A DNA stretch of 64,000 nt from the NCBI GenBank assembly GCA_958353395.1, contig CATWSG010000008.1:5937-69936 (forward strand), given 5' to 3'. Positions 50,195-58,144 of the stretch are shown here, piece after piece; positions within the stretch are counted from its first letter, which is position 1, and each line of letters begins with the position of its first letter. Source of the DNA: an uncultured Collinsella sp. (GTDB lineage: Bacteria > Actinomycetota > Coriobacteriia > Coriobacteriales > Coriobacteriaceae). The position numbers and the translations under genes were made by a program. The notes beneath the pieces are model-generated. The model saw nothing but the letters and a program-made list of their open reading frames with translations. It was not told where the DNA came from and ran no database searches.

Positions 50195-51712
50195 ATGGGA
50201 ACTTATCATAGTACACGAGGACGCACTTTATCATGCTCAAGTAAGGTGGCAATCCGCACCGGCATCGCTCCCGACGGGGGTTTGTTTGTCTCGGACGAGC
50301 TTGGCACCCAGCAGGTCGATATCAGCTCGCTTGCCGATAAATCGTACTTTGAAATCGCTCAAAATGTGTTGGGAATGTTACTGAACGATTACACGGACGA
50401 AGAAATTTCGGCCTGTGTGAATGAGGCTTACCGCGGTACGTTTGCGAGTGATGAGGTCACGCCGCTCGTCAAACTCGACGCAGCGCCGGGCACCGACGCT
50501 CCTCAAACCTATGTGATGGAGCTCTTTGGCGGTCCCACGAGCGCCTTTAAGGACGTCGCCTTGCAGATGCTCCCCCGCCTGATGGCCCGCACCTCTGCCA
50601 AGGACGGTGGCGCCGAGCGCATCATGATCGTCACCGCCACGTCGGGCGACACGGGCAAGGCAGCGCTCGCCGGCTTTGCCGACGCTCCGGGCACGGGCAT
50701 CACCGTCTTTTATCCCGAAGGCAAAGTCAGCCGCGTGCAGAATCTGCAGATGTCCACGCAGGAGGGCGGCAACGTCGCCGTCTGCGGCATCCGCGGCAAC
50801 TTCGACGACGCCCAGAGCGCCGTCAAGCGCATCTTTGCCGATAAGGAGCTGGCCGAGCGCCTTGAAGCCGCCGGCACGGTGCTTTCGAGCGCCAACTCCA
50901 TCAACGTCGGGCGCCTGGTGCCGCAGGTCGTCTACTACTTTGCCGCCTATGCGCAGCTGCTGCGCGCCGGTGCCATCGAGGCCGGCAATGCCGTGGAGTT
51001 CTGCGTGCCGACCGGCAACTTTGGCGATATCCTGGCCGGCTACTACGCCAAGCGCATGGGTCTGCCCGTTGCCAAGCTCATCGTCGCGAGCGACAAGAAC
51101 AACGTTCTGGCTGACTTCCTGACCACCGGCGTCTACGACCGCAACCGTCCGTTCTTCACGACCATCTCGCCGTCGATGGACATCCTCATCAGCTCCAACC
51201 TGGAGCGCATGCTGTACTTCCTGTCCGATGGCGACTGCGAGCTCGTTGCCGGCCTTATGGAGCAGCTGGCACAGACTGGTCGCTATGAGGTTCCCGCCGA
51301 CCTGCTGGCAAAGATTCAGAGCGTGTTTGGCTGCGGCTGGGCCAGCGAGGACGAGGTCCGCGCCGCCATCAAGAGCTGCTGGGACGCCAACGGCTACGTG
51401 ATCGACCCGCACACCGCCTGCGGCTATCACGTCTTTGAGCAGGTCGCCCCCGCCGAGGGCGCTAAGGCTCGCGTGCTGCTTTCGACCGCCAGCCCCTACA
51501 AGTTCCCACGCGCCTGCTGCGACGCCCTGGGCCTCGACGTTCCCGAGGATGATTTTGAGGCCATGCGTGTACTCGAGCAGGCCACCAACACGGTCGCCCC
51601 GACCCAGCTCGCCGAGCTCGAGTCCAAACCCGTCCGCTTCGAAGACGTCTGCGACGTAGCCGACATGGCCAACTACGTAGAGTCTGCAGCAAAAAAGATG
51701 GCTACCAACTAA
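50195..51712 (+). CDS. thrC: Threonine synthase
   Basis: Converts O-phosphohomoserine to threonine with PLP. The 505-residue protein is of the long (type 1) form. The N-terminal YHSTRG segment, ELFGGPTSAFKDVALQ with the PLP-binding Lys, TATSGDTGKAAL, SSANSINVGRLVPQ and PTGNFGDILAGYYAKRMGLP are all present. The ATG at 50195 has AGGAG 10 nt upstream; an earlier in-frame ATG at 50150 would place it inside the leader stem. thrB follows, separated by a terminator and a long inverted repeat. Confidence 0.96.
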   Translation: MGTYHSTRGRTLSCSSKVAIRTGIAPDGGLFVSDELGTQQVDISSLADKSYFEIAQNVLGMLLNDYTDEEISACVNEAYRGTFASDEVTPLVKLDAAPGTDAPQTYVMELFGGPTSAFKDVALQMLPRLMARTSAKDGGAERIMIVTATSGDTGKAALAGFADAPGTGITVFYPEGKVSRVQNLQMSTQEGGNVAVCGIRGNFDDAQSAVKRIFADKELAERLEAAGTVLSSANSINVGRLVPQVVYYFAAYAQLLRAGAIEAGNAVEFCVPTGNFGDILAGYYAKRMGLPVAKLIVASDKNNVLADFLTTGVYDRNRPFFTTISPSMDILISSNLERMLYFLSDGDCELVAGLMEQLAQTGRYEVPADLLAKIQSVFGCGWASEDEVRAAIKSCWDANGYVIDPHTACGYHVFEQVAPAEGAKARVLLSTASPYKFPRACCDALGLDVPEDDFEAMRVLEQATNTVAPTQLAELESKPVRFEDVCDVADMANYVESAAKKMATN

Positions 51713-51723
51713 ACCCCATATAA

Positions 51724-51755
51724 GGCGCCGGCGAAAGCCGGCGCACCTTCTTTTA
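51724..51755 (+). terminator. Terminator of thrC
   Basis: GGCGCCGGC-GAAA-GCCGGCGC followed by TTCTTTTA. Confidence 0.9.
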
Positions 51756-51790
51756 TCAGATACCTACCGGGATGATGACGAACGTGCATA

Positions 51791-51902
51791 GCGTGCCTGG
51801 CTGTTTAGTTCGTCGCGAGTTCCGCACGCAAAGGAAAGCACTTAATGTGCTTTCCGTCTTGCGCAGGACTGCCCGAGCAGCGAACTAAACAGCCAGGCAC
51901 GC
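51791..51902. repeat. Long two-tier inverted repeat between thrC and thrB
   Basis: Perfect 22-bp outer arms (51791-51812 and 51881-51902, GTGCCTGGCTGTTTAGTTCG within) and a perfect central stem GGAAAGCAC/GTGCTTTCC (51833-51855). It ends 4 bp before the AGGAGG ribosome site of thrB, so folding could affect thrB expression. Confidence 0.93.
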
Positions 51903-51915
51903 CAGGAGGACTCAC

Positions 51916-52797
51916 ATGATCAAGATCACCGTCCCAGCAACAAGCGCCAACTTGGGCATTGGCTACGATACCCTCGGCATGGCCGTCAGCCTCTACTCGC
52001 ACTTTACCTTTGAGCGCGCCGACAAGCTCACCATCACGGGCTGCCCCGAAGAGTTCCAAAACGAGAATAACCTGGTCTATGTAAGCTTTGTCGATGCTCT
52101 GGCCGCCTGGGGCGAGCCGGCTTTTCCCGTTGCCATCGACATCCAGACCGACGTGCCCGTCGCCCGCGGCCTGGGCTCCAGCTCCACCTGCGTCGTCGCC
52201 GGCATTATGGCCGCCGCCGCACTGACAGGCCACACCGTCGACCGCGCCGAGCTGGTTCGCATCGCCACCGAGGTCGAGGGCCATCCCGATAACGTCGCCC
52301 CCGCTATCCTGGGCGGCGCCGTCTGCTCCTTTACGCCGACCGATTCGCTCCCCCAGTGCCTGCGCTACGAGGTGAGCGATCGCCTGCGTTTTATTACCGT
52401 GATTCCGCCCTACGAGGTACACACGAGCGAGGCGCGCAAGGTCGTGCCGCAGGAGATTCCGCTCTCCACCGCCGTGTGGCAGATGGGCCGCATCGCCGGT
52501 ATGACGCGCGGCTTGGAGACCGGTGACCTCAACCTGATTGCCGCCGCCAATGACGACCGCATTCAGGAGCCCTATCGTCGCCGCCTGATTCCCGACTACA
52601 ACGCCGTGCGCGACACCTGCCTTAACGGCGGCGCTAAGACCATCTGGATTAGCGGCTCGGGCTCGACCCTCATGGCTGTGACCGACGATACCATCGTGGC
52701 AAAGTTCCTGCAGGTCAAGCTGCGCGAGCAGTTCCCTAAGTGTGATACGCATATTCTGACGTGCGACACGGAAGGCGCCCAGATCGAATACCTGTAG
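51916..52797 (+). CDS. thrB: Homoserine kinase
   Basis: Phosphorylates homoserine for threonine synthase. The 293-residue GHMP kinase starts with VPATSANLGIGYDTLGMAVS, carries the ATP-binding glycine loop VARGLGSSSTCVVAGI near residue 90 and ends with the third GHMP motif TIWISGSGSTLMAV. AGGAGG lies 5 nt before the ATG. It lies downstream of thrC in the same direction, but the strong terminator and inverted repeat suggest its own promoter or read-through control. Confidence 0.96.
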   Translation: MIKITVPATSANLGIGYDTLGMAVSLYSHFTFERADKLTITGCPEEFQNENNLVYVSFVDALAAWGEPAFPVAIDIQTDVPVARGLGSSSTCVVAGIMAAAALTGHTVDRAELVRIATEVEGHPDNVAPAILGGAVCSFTPTDSLPQCLRYEVSDRLRFITVIPPYEVHTSEARKVVPQEIPLSTAVWQMGRIAGMTRGLETGDLNLIAAANDDRIQEPYRRRLIPDYNAVRDTCLNGGAKTIWISGSGSTLMAVTDDTIVAKFLQVKLREQFPKCDTHILTCDTEGAQIEYL

Positions 52798-52818
52798 TCG
52801 CCGTCCCGTATACTCGCC

Positions 52819-52945
52819 GGGGAGGCCAGGGGGCTTTGCCCCCAAATCGTCCTCGGACATGGCAGGACCCCCGCTGCGCACTTCGTGCGGCGGGGGTCCT
52901 GCCGTCCTGCGGAAAGATTTGGGGGCAAAGCCCCCTAGCCTCCCC
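52819..52945. repeat. Long two-tier inverted repeat after thrB
   Basis: Outer 30-nt arms with one mismatch (52819-52848 and 52916-52945, containing GGGGGCTTTGCCCCCAAATC) and perfect inner 14-bp arms (52861-52874 and 52890-52903, GGCAGGACCCCCGC) with a GCGCACTTCGTGCG tip. It starts 21 bp after the thrB stop. No ORF lies in the remaining bases up to 53083. Confidence 0.93.
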
Positions 52946-53083
52946 TATGTTAACTTCACCGGCGGCGGCTACAGGGACCTACGCTCTGGAAAGTCGCCGG
53001 GCTGATAGTTTGGATTTTTATTGATAGGGGCTCTTGCTAGGCTGGAGCACTTCCTAGAGGCGGGCATCGGCTGTGTGCTTGGC

Positions 53084-53782
53084 TTAGACGGCGCCGGTTT
53101 CTTTGTATTCGAAGACTGGTTCTAGGAGGTCCTCGATGTTGCAGTGGAGGGCTTTTGCTATGGCTCGTACGCTTGTTACCGAGGCTTCATTGATGTTTCT
53201 CTGACGCTGCTCGTACATTTGGATTGAGCGGAGTGACACACCCGATTCGTATGCCAGATCTTGTTGGGTTTTCTTGAGTCTCTTTCTTGCTAACGCAAGT
53301 TTGGTTTGCCTGGACGCTTTTTTCGCCATATCGCAGACGAGACGAGCCACGCGTTCCTCCGAGGCTTCGTGCCAGGGGCAATACAGACTGCGCAGCACAT
53401 CAAATGGAACGACATGCAGCAAATCTTCGAAAGACTCTCCTAAGCGCCACTGCAGGTATGCCAGCATCCAGCCTGTCCAGTATTCCGGTGTCTTTTCGAA
53501 TCGGTAGGTTCGATTTGGCATCGGCCTTGATTGATAGCCGGACCTTTCGGCAATGAGCGCGAACAGCTCAACGCCCGATTTTCCCGACACTACCCATGCA
53601 TTGCCGCGCTCAAACTCTCGAGCAACCCCGCTCAGGCAAAAGAGTTCAGCAACTTCCGATCCTTCTGCTCCATAGTCATTGACGGCATAGTCAAAGCAGT
53701 CGCCGAGGTTGTTCATTGCATCCTCGAGGTAGTAGACGGGGTATGTCCTACTCGGCCCACAATCCGTTAACTCTTGGATCAT
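53084..53782 (-). CDS. HTH-containing partner of the DUF3990 protein (putative antitoxin/regulator)
   Basis: A 232-residue protein. The C-terminal 75 residues are an XRE-type helix-turn-helix (KKTQQDLAYESGVSLRSIQMYEQRQRNINEASVTSVRAIAKALHC). The N-terminal 150 residues are acidic and of unknown fold, with Trp-rich YWTGWMLAYLQWRLGESFEDLL. The ATG at 53782 has GGGAGGG upstream and lies inside the end of the DUF3990 gene (35-bp overlap), so the two are translationally coupled. It probably neutralises the neighbour and binds the palindromic operator upstream of the pair. Confidence 0.82.
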   Translation of the reverse strand: MIQELTDCGPSRTYPVYYLEDAMNNLGDCFDYAVNDYGAEGSEVAELFCLSGVAREFERGNAWVVSGKSGVELFALIAERSGYQSRPMPNRTYRFEKTPEYWTGWMLAYLQWRLGESFEDLLHVVPFDVLRSLYCPWHEASEERVARLVCDMAKKASRQTKLALARKRLKKTQQDLAYESGVSLRSIQMYEQRQRNINEASVTSVRAIAKALHCNIEDLLEPVFEYKETGAV

Positions 53783-54431
53783 TCAAATCAACCCTCCCTG
53801 CCATCAAATCCCTAATGTCAACACCATCAGAGTCAAATCCGTTTACCGTATCCAGATACTTACGTCGAGCGTTCTGTTCTCGCTCAAATCGTTTGGGATA
53901 AAACTCAGCTCCCGAGACCTGCTTCCAATCGCAGAACCTGATCGCCGAGAACGCGCGCTCACTCATAAGCGCATATTGAGTGCCCAAATCCCCCAAAAAC
54001 ATAATGCGCTGCAATTGCCTGAGCGAGATCATGCCGTTGACAAACTGTCTTGCAAACGAGAAATAGGAATCGTCTGCACGATAGCCTCGAATAACGTCAT
54101 AGGGAGAAATATCAATCAGGCAGTTATCCAGCAGATAACGAAGCCCCTCGCGTGCTACTGGCGTTGAAACATTGAACTCTCTGTTATTCGCCAGAATTGC
54201 AAGCCAGTTGAGAATCGAGAACTCACCTGATTCCAAATCCAAAATCGCAAGGCCATCTAAATCAAGCTCATATCGATTGGCAATGCCATCAGACTCGGTC
54301 CGACATGCCCACTCCATTGCCATTTCCTCATGCGGTGTGCAATAAAACCCGCGCCCATAGTCATTGAATTGCCTGCATTTATCCAACGATGGATGCTCGA
54401 CAACAACCTCCGACCCGTGCCAAAGCTCCAT
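53748..54431 (-). CDS. DUF3990 protein, putative ADP-ribosyltransferase-fold toxin
   Basis: A 227-residue protein. The first 90 residues match DUF3990: LWHGSEVVVEHPSLDKCRQFNDYGRGFYCTPHEEMAMEWAC carries the conserved HGS, the DYGRGFYxT pattern and the following acidic/Ala-Trp helix. DUF3990 has been placed in the ADP-ribosyltransferase superfamily by sequence (from memory), where the His/Tyr elements bind NAD. A C-terminal helical part follows. The first gene of a two-gene operon with an HTH partner, it fits a toxin-antitoxin or phage-defence module. AGGAGG precedes the ATG. Toxic activity is unproven. Confidence 0.82.
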   Translation of the reverse strand: MELWHGSEVVVEHPSLDKCRQFNDYGRGFYCTPHEEMAMEWACRTESDGIANRYELDLDGLAILDLESGEFSILNWLAILANNREFNVSTPVAREGLRYLLDNCLIDISPYDVIRGYRADDSYFSFARQFVNGMISLRQLQRIMFLGDLGTQYALMSERAFSAIRFCDWKQVSGAEFYPKRFEREQNARRKYLDTVNGFDSDGVDIRDLMAGRVDLNDPRVNGLWAE

Positions 54432-54447
54432 ATCGACCTCCTAAAAA

Positions 54448-54494
54448 ATATCACCCCAGTGATAGTTTACCAATAACTATCACTGGGGTGATAT
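54448..54494. promoter_or_regulatory. Perfect 20-bp inverted-repeat operator of the DUF3990/HTH operon
   Basis: ATATCACCCCAGTGATAGTT at 54448-54467 and its exact complement at 54475-54494 are separated by 7 bp. Each arm itself contains a near-palindrome (CACCCCAGTG). The element begins 17 bp upstream of the start codon and AGGAGG site, the position expected of an autoregulatory operator bound by the HTH protein. Confidence 0.8.
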
Positions 54495-54525
54495 AGATGG
54501 GAGCTTTTGAGGGGCTGCAGCCCGA

Positions 54526-55116
54526 TTAGAGGCAGGCCTCGGCGATGCGCTTTTTGAGTTCGTCGATGCCGGTACCGGTCTGGGAGCTTGTGATGATCAC
54601 GTTTTCGGCCGGGACGTTGAGCTGCTTTTTGATGGCTGCTGCCTGGCGGGCCTGCTGGGTGCGGCTGAGCTTATCGGCTTTGGTGAGGCAGACGATAAAG
54701 TTGAACTCGTTGCCCTGTAGATAGTCGATCATGTCGTGGTCGAGCTTGCTGGGGTCGTGGCGAATGTCCACCAGCGAGACGACCAAGTTAAAGCTGCGCT
54801 CGGAGTCGAAAAAGTCGCCAATGAGCTCGGCCCAACGATCGCGCTCGGCCTTGGAGCGACGCGCGAAACCGTAGCCCGGCAGGTCCACAAAGTGCACGTC
54901 GTCGGCCTCGAAGAAATTGATATTGCTCGTCTTGCCCGGCGTGCTGGAAACCTTGACCAGGTTCTTGCGGCCAAAGAGCTTGTTCATGATCGACGACTTG
55001 CCCACGTTGGAGCGGCCGACAAAGCTCACCTCGGGGCAGGTGGACTCGGGAATCTGCGAAACCTTGCCGTAGCTGGCAACGAACTTGGCAAGCTGATAGT
55101 TAATGGAATCGGCCAT
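54526..55116 (-). CDS. yihA: Ribosome-biogenesis GTPase YihA/YsxC
   Basis: Assists late 50S ribosome assembly. The 196-residue GTPase shows G1 GRSNVGKSS, G2 TPGKT, G3 DLPGYG, G4 LTKADK and G5 SS.TGTGID in order. The N-terminal INYQLAKFVASYGKVSQIPE is typical. The ATG at 55116 has AAGGAG 6 nt upstream; the longer frame to 55245 overlaps the mtnN gene region and lacks a site. mtnN lies 38 bp upstream in the same direction. Confidence 0.95.
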   Translation of the reverse strand: MADSINYQLAKFVASYGKVSQIPESTCPEVSFVGRSNVGKSSIMNKLFGRKNLVKVSSTPGKTSNINFFEADDVHFVDLPGYGFARRSKAERDRWAELIGDFFDSERSFNLVVSLVDIRHDPSKLDHDMIDYLQGNEFNFIVCLTKADKLSRTQQARQAAAIKKQLNVPAENVIITSSQTGTGIDELKKRIAEACL

Positions 55117-55154
55117 GGACACTCCTTGGTCGTAGGTTCTTACAAATAGACGCG

Positions 55155-55895
55155 CTATTGCGCAGCGGCAATGCGGCGGACGATATCGAGCGTGATGCCG
55201 CTCGCGGTGCGAGCGTACTCGTCCAGATCGAACTCGCGCTCGCAAAACGCGTCATATGCCTCGTCGCAATTATCGCTGATAGCGCGCAGCACCAGGCAAT
55301 CGACACCATTCTTGGCCGCGATGTGCGCAATTGCCGCGCCCTCCATCTCGACGCAATCGGCATGCGTGGCCTCAATCGCAGCGTTACGCATGGCATCACC
55401 AGTAACAAAGCGGTCACCCGTGGCGATAGTGCCACACAGGAACTGCTTGGGGTCCTTCTCCGCAGAAGTCTCATCCGCCGAGACATCCACAAATCCACGC
55501 TCGGCAAGCACGGCGGCGGCGACATCAGCCAACACCGGCGTCGAGACAAACTCCTCGAGCCCCGGCGCGGACTCGGCGATGAGTGCCGTATCGGTATCCA
55601 GATAGCGCAGGCACTTGCCTATAACCACGTCGTTAATATGCAGTTTAGGGTTAAGGCCACCCGCAATGCCCGAAAACACTACGGCCTGCGGGGCGTATTT
55701 GCTGATGAGATGCTGCGTTGCGGCAGCGGCGTTCACGGTCCCCATGCCCGCCGTCGTGGCGACTACTGTCAGACCCGAAAGCCCACCGTTCACAACGGTC
55801 AAGCCCGCCTCCTGCGACTCATGCGCGCCACTCAGCTCTTCCTTAATCTGCGCAACCTCTTTTTCGAGCGCACCGATGATTGCGATGGTAGGCAT
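55155..55895 (-). CDS. mtnN: 5'-methylthioadenosine/S-adenosylhomocysteine nucleosidase
   Basis: Hydrolyses MTA and SAH to adenine and a thioribose product, recycling by-products of SAM use. The 246-residue protein has IAIIGALEKEVAQIKEEL at the N-terminus, TTAGMGTVNAAAATQHLI, GIAGGLNPKL and the catalytic region ADCVEMEGAAIAHIAAKN and LRAISDNCDE, with the conserved Glu residues and Asp. GGGGGAT lies 5 nt before the ATG at 55895. It is upstream of yihA and probably co-transcribed. Confidence 0.95.
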   Translation of the reverse strand: MPTIAIIGALEKEVAQIKEELSGAHESQEAGLTVVNGGLSGLTVVATTAGMGTVNAAAATQHLISKYAPQAVVFSGIAGGLNPKLHINDVVIGKCLRYLDTDTALIAESAPGLEEFVSTPVLADVAAAVLAERGFVDVSADETSAEKDPKQFLCGTIATGDRFVTGDAMRNAAIEATHADCVEMEGAAIAHIAAKNGVDCLVLRAISDNCDEAYDAFCEREFDLDEYARTASGITLDIVRRIAAAQ

Positions 55896-56021
55896 ACCAT
55901 CCCCCAAACCTGTGAAAACTGCTTATCCACGGTATGGTACCAGCATTTTGACTCAACCGTGTCTGCACCAAGCCGTTAGGCCAGTACAGCTCGGATATCA
56001 TAAAGGGGCAAAAATGGCTTG

Positions 56022-56840
56022 TTAGCCGATGGCCGACCTGAGCTCCGCACGGCGCTTTTTCATGCCGGTCATAACGGCATTGCGCAGCTCGGGCATGCGC
56101 GCGGTATCCATCTGGGGCACGCCCTCGAGCTTATAGGGAATGCCCAGTTGCTCGTACTTGACGACACCCATCGTGTGATATGGCAGCATTTCCAGGCCCA
56201 CCACGTTGTGCCATGGAGCGATGAGGCGACCGAGCTTCTCGCACTCCTCCACCGTGTCGGTAATGCCCGGCACCACCACGTGACGGATAACAACCTTGAT
56301 CTTGCGACGTGCAAGCTCATCGCCAAACGCCAAGATGCGTGCGGGATCGCAACCAGTCAGCTTTTTATGCTCGACCGGGTCGGCATGCTTAATATCGAGC
56401 AGCACCATGTCGGTCTCGTTGAGAACGGCATCGAACTTCTCGGGGTGATTGGGATCAAACGCATATCCGCAGCTGTCAAGGCAGGTATGCACGCGGCCAT
56501 CGGGGTTATTGTGCATGGCGCGGAACAGGTCGGCCAAAAACTCAGGCTGTAGGAGCGGCTCGCCGCCCGAAACCGTAATTCCGCCGCTGCGATAGAACTC
56601 GTGGTTACTCTGGAACTCATCCATCAGGTGTTCGACGGTCACCATGGTGCCGCCGTTAACCGACCAGGTATCGGGATTGTGACAATACGCGCAGCGCATG
56701 GGACAGCCCTGGACAAACACCACAAAGCGAATGCCGGGTCCGTCGACCGTTCCCATCGTCTCGATTGAATGCACGCGGCCTAGGGCAAATGCGGAATCCT
56801 CAGGACGAGCGTCCACACCCTCAAGCGTCATCTCAGCCAT
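56022..56840 (-). CDS. pflA: Pyruvate formate-lyase-activating enzyme
   Basis: A radical SAM enzyme that installs the glycyl radical in pyruvate formate-lyase. The 272-residue protein contains CPMRCAYCHNPDTW (CxxxCxxC cluster near residue 45), the SGGEPLLQPEF SAM-binding strand and VDGPGIRFVVFVQG before the cluster. LDSCGYAF and LLDIKHADPVEHKKLTG are typical of PflA. The start is probably the ATG at 56840 (AAGGAG lies 15 nt upstream, an imperfect spacing; a second ATG follows at codon 4). The lyase gene is not in the window. Confidence 0.93.
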   Translation of the reverse strand: MAEMTLEGVDARPEDSAFALGRVHSIETMGTVDGPGIRFVVFVQGCPMRCAYCHNPDTWSVNGGTMVTVEHLMDEFQSNHEFYRSGGITVSGGEPLLQPEFLADLFRAMHNNPDGRVHTCLDSCGYAFDPNHPEKFDAVLNETDMVLLDIKHADPVEHKKLTGCDPARILAFGDELARRKIKVVIRHVVVPGITDTVEECEKLGRLIAPWHNVVGLEMLPYHTMGVVKYEQLGIPYKLEGVPQMDTARMPELRNAVMTGMKKRRAELRSAIG

Positions 56841-56880
56841 TCCCGCTACCTTGCCTCTCCTTGGATGCAACCAATTAAAA

Positions 56881-56943
56881 TGCCAGAGCCATTCTAGCCC
56901 ATGCGCTTGCGTTTAAACGTCTCGGGCTAGAATGGCACGTTTT
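56881..56943. terminator. Hairpin upstream of pflA
   Basis: GCCATTCTAGCCC pairs perfectly with GGGCTAGAATGGC, followed by ACGTTTTAAT on the right. It lies between degV and pflA, both on the minus strand, where it could end the degV transcript. Confidence 0.7.
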
Positions 56944-57014
56944 AATCTATCCCCCATCACCATGGCTGGGGTCTACGTCGAGATGTCAGGCTGAAGAACG
57001 CTCACCTGCGGCCT

Positions 57015-57869
57015 TTACGCCTTAAGCGTGAGCACCGCACCGAAGGCGGTCGGGCCGCAGTGGCTCGAGATGACGCCACCAACCTGAGTCCAGGTAATGT
57101 CCTTAAAGCCCAGGTCGCGCGCATAGATTTCCATGTCGTCGCGCAACTCCTCGGAAAGACCCACCGAATACGCCAGGCCAATATGCGAGTAGTCGATCTC
57201 GCCCTTGGCAACCATGTGGTCAATAAAGGCACGGGCGCACTTGAGCATAGAACCGCGGAACTTCTTGGTCGCCACGAACTTGCCGCCCGTCACCTCAATG
57301 CAGGGCTTAATCTTGAGCAGGTGGGCACCGAGGAATGCCACGTTGGACAGACGACCGCCTGCCTTAAGGAAGGCAAGGTCCGTAGGAACAAAGCCCAGCA
57401 GCACACGGTCCATGACGGAGTTCGTAAATGCAAAGATCTCGTCGACGGTGGCATCGGGGTGAGCCTCGATGTATTTGGCGGTCTCGACGACAACAAGCGA
57501 CTGGCCCACCGAGACAAAGCGCGTGTCCATGGAGAACACGTAGTCGCGGCCCTTAGCTGCAATCTTGGAGGACTGATGCGAGCAGGTCGTGGCCTCGGAG
57601 TACGCAAGATGCAGAATGGTCGCATCGGGCTGCTCGGCATGGATACGGTCGTACACGTGAGCAAAATCCGCAGGCGCGCAGCCGCTGGTCTTGGGCATTA
57701 CGCCAAACTCGTTGCAGCGTGAATAAATCTCGAGCGGATCGATCGAGCCGTCCTCGACGGTCTCGTCACCAATCATGACATGCATGGGCACGCGCACGAT
57801 GCCGTAGCGTTCGCAAAGCTCCGGCGTCACATCCGACCCAGACTCAACCACGATTACGTACTTGCCCAT
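57015..57869 (-). CDS. DegV-family fatty-acid-binding protein
   Basis: A 284-residue DegV protein, the bacterial family of fatty-acid carriers (FakB-like) that present acyl chains to a kinase. The N-terminal YVIVVESGSDVTPELCERYGI, the PKTSGCAPADF loop (Thr-Ser pair contacting the carboxylate) and FLKAGGRLSNVAFLGAHLLKIKPCIEV are all characteristic. A FakA-like kinase is not present here. The ATG at 57869 has only weak ribosome-site sequence; an ATG at 57893 is an alternative. The 275 bp upstream to the GH32 gene contain no gene. Confidence 0.9.
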   Translation of the reverse strand: MGKYVIVVESGSDVTPELCERYGIVRVPMHVMIGDETVEDGSIDPLEIYSRCNEFGVMPKTSGCAPADFAHVYDRIHAEQPDATILHLAYSEATTCSHQSSKIAAKGRDYVFSMDTRFVSVGQSLVVVETAKYIEAHPDATVDEIFAFTNSVMDRVLLGFVPTDLAFLKAGGRLSNVAFLGAHLLKIKPCIEVTGGKFVATKKFRGSMLKCARAFIDHMVAKGEIDYSHIGLAYSVGLSEELRDDMEIYARDLGFKDITWTQVGGVISSHCGPTAFGAVLTLKA

Positions 57870-58144
57870 TATTATCACGACCCATCTCAACATTGGCTTT
57901 TCAATACATGGCACGCGCCGCCGCACTGTTGCACAACGGCGTCCAAGCGCCAAAGAGACGCCGCCCCTTGCACACAACAAAGGACAGCGTCTCCCTGGAA
58001 AACTCCGTGCATCCTGAGATTCTACACGGTTTATTAAGGAGTGTTACTTATTCCGCAAACGGTCGCTATACGCGATAAACGGTAGCTGGCCGCGGTAACT
58101 GCGACACATTCCGCCCAGCAAGTCCAATCGTACTCCATGCACGG

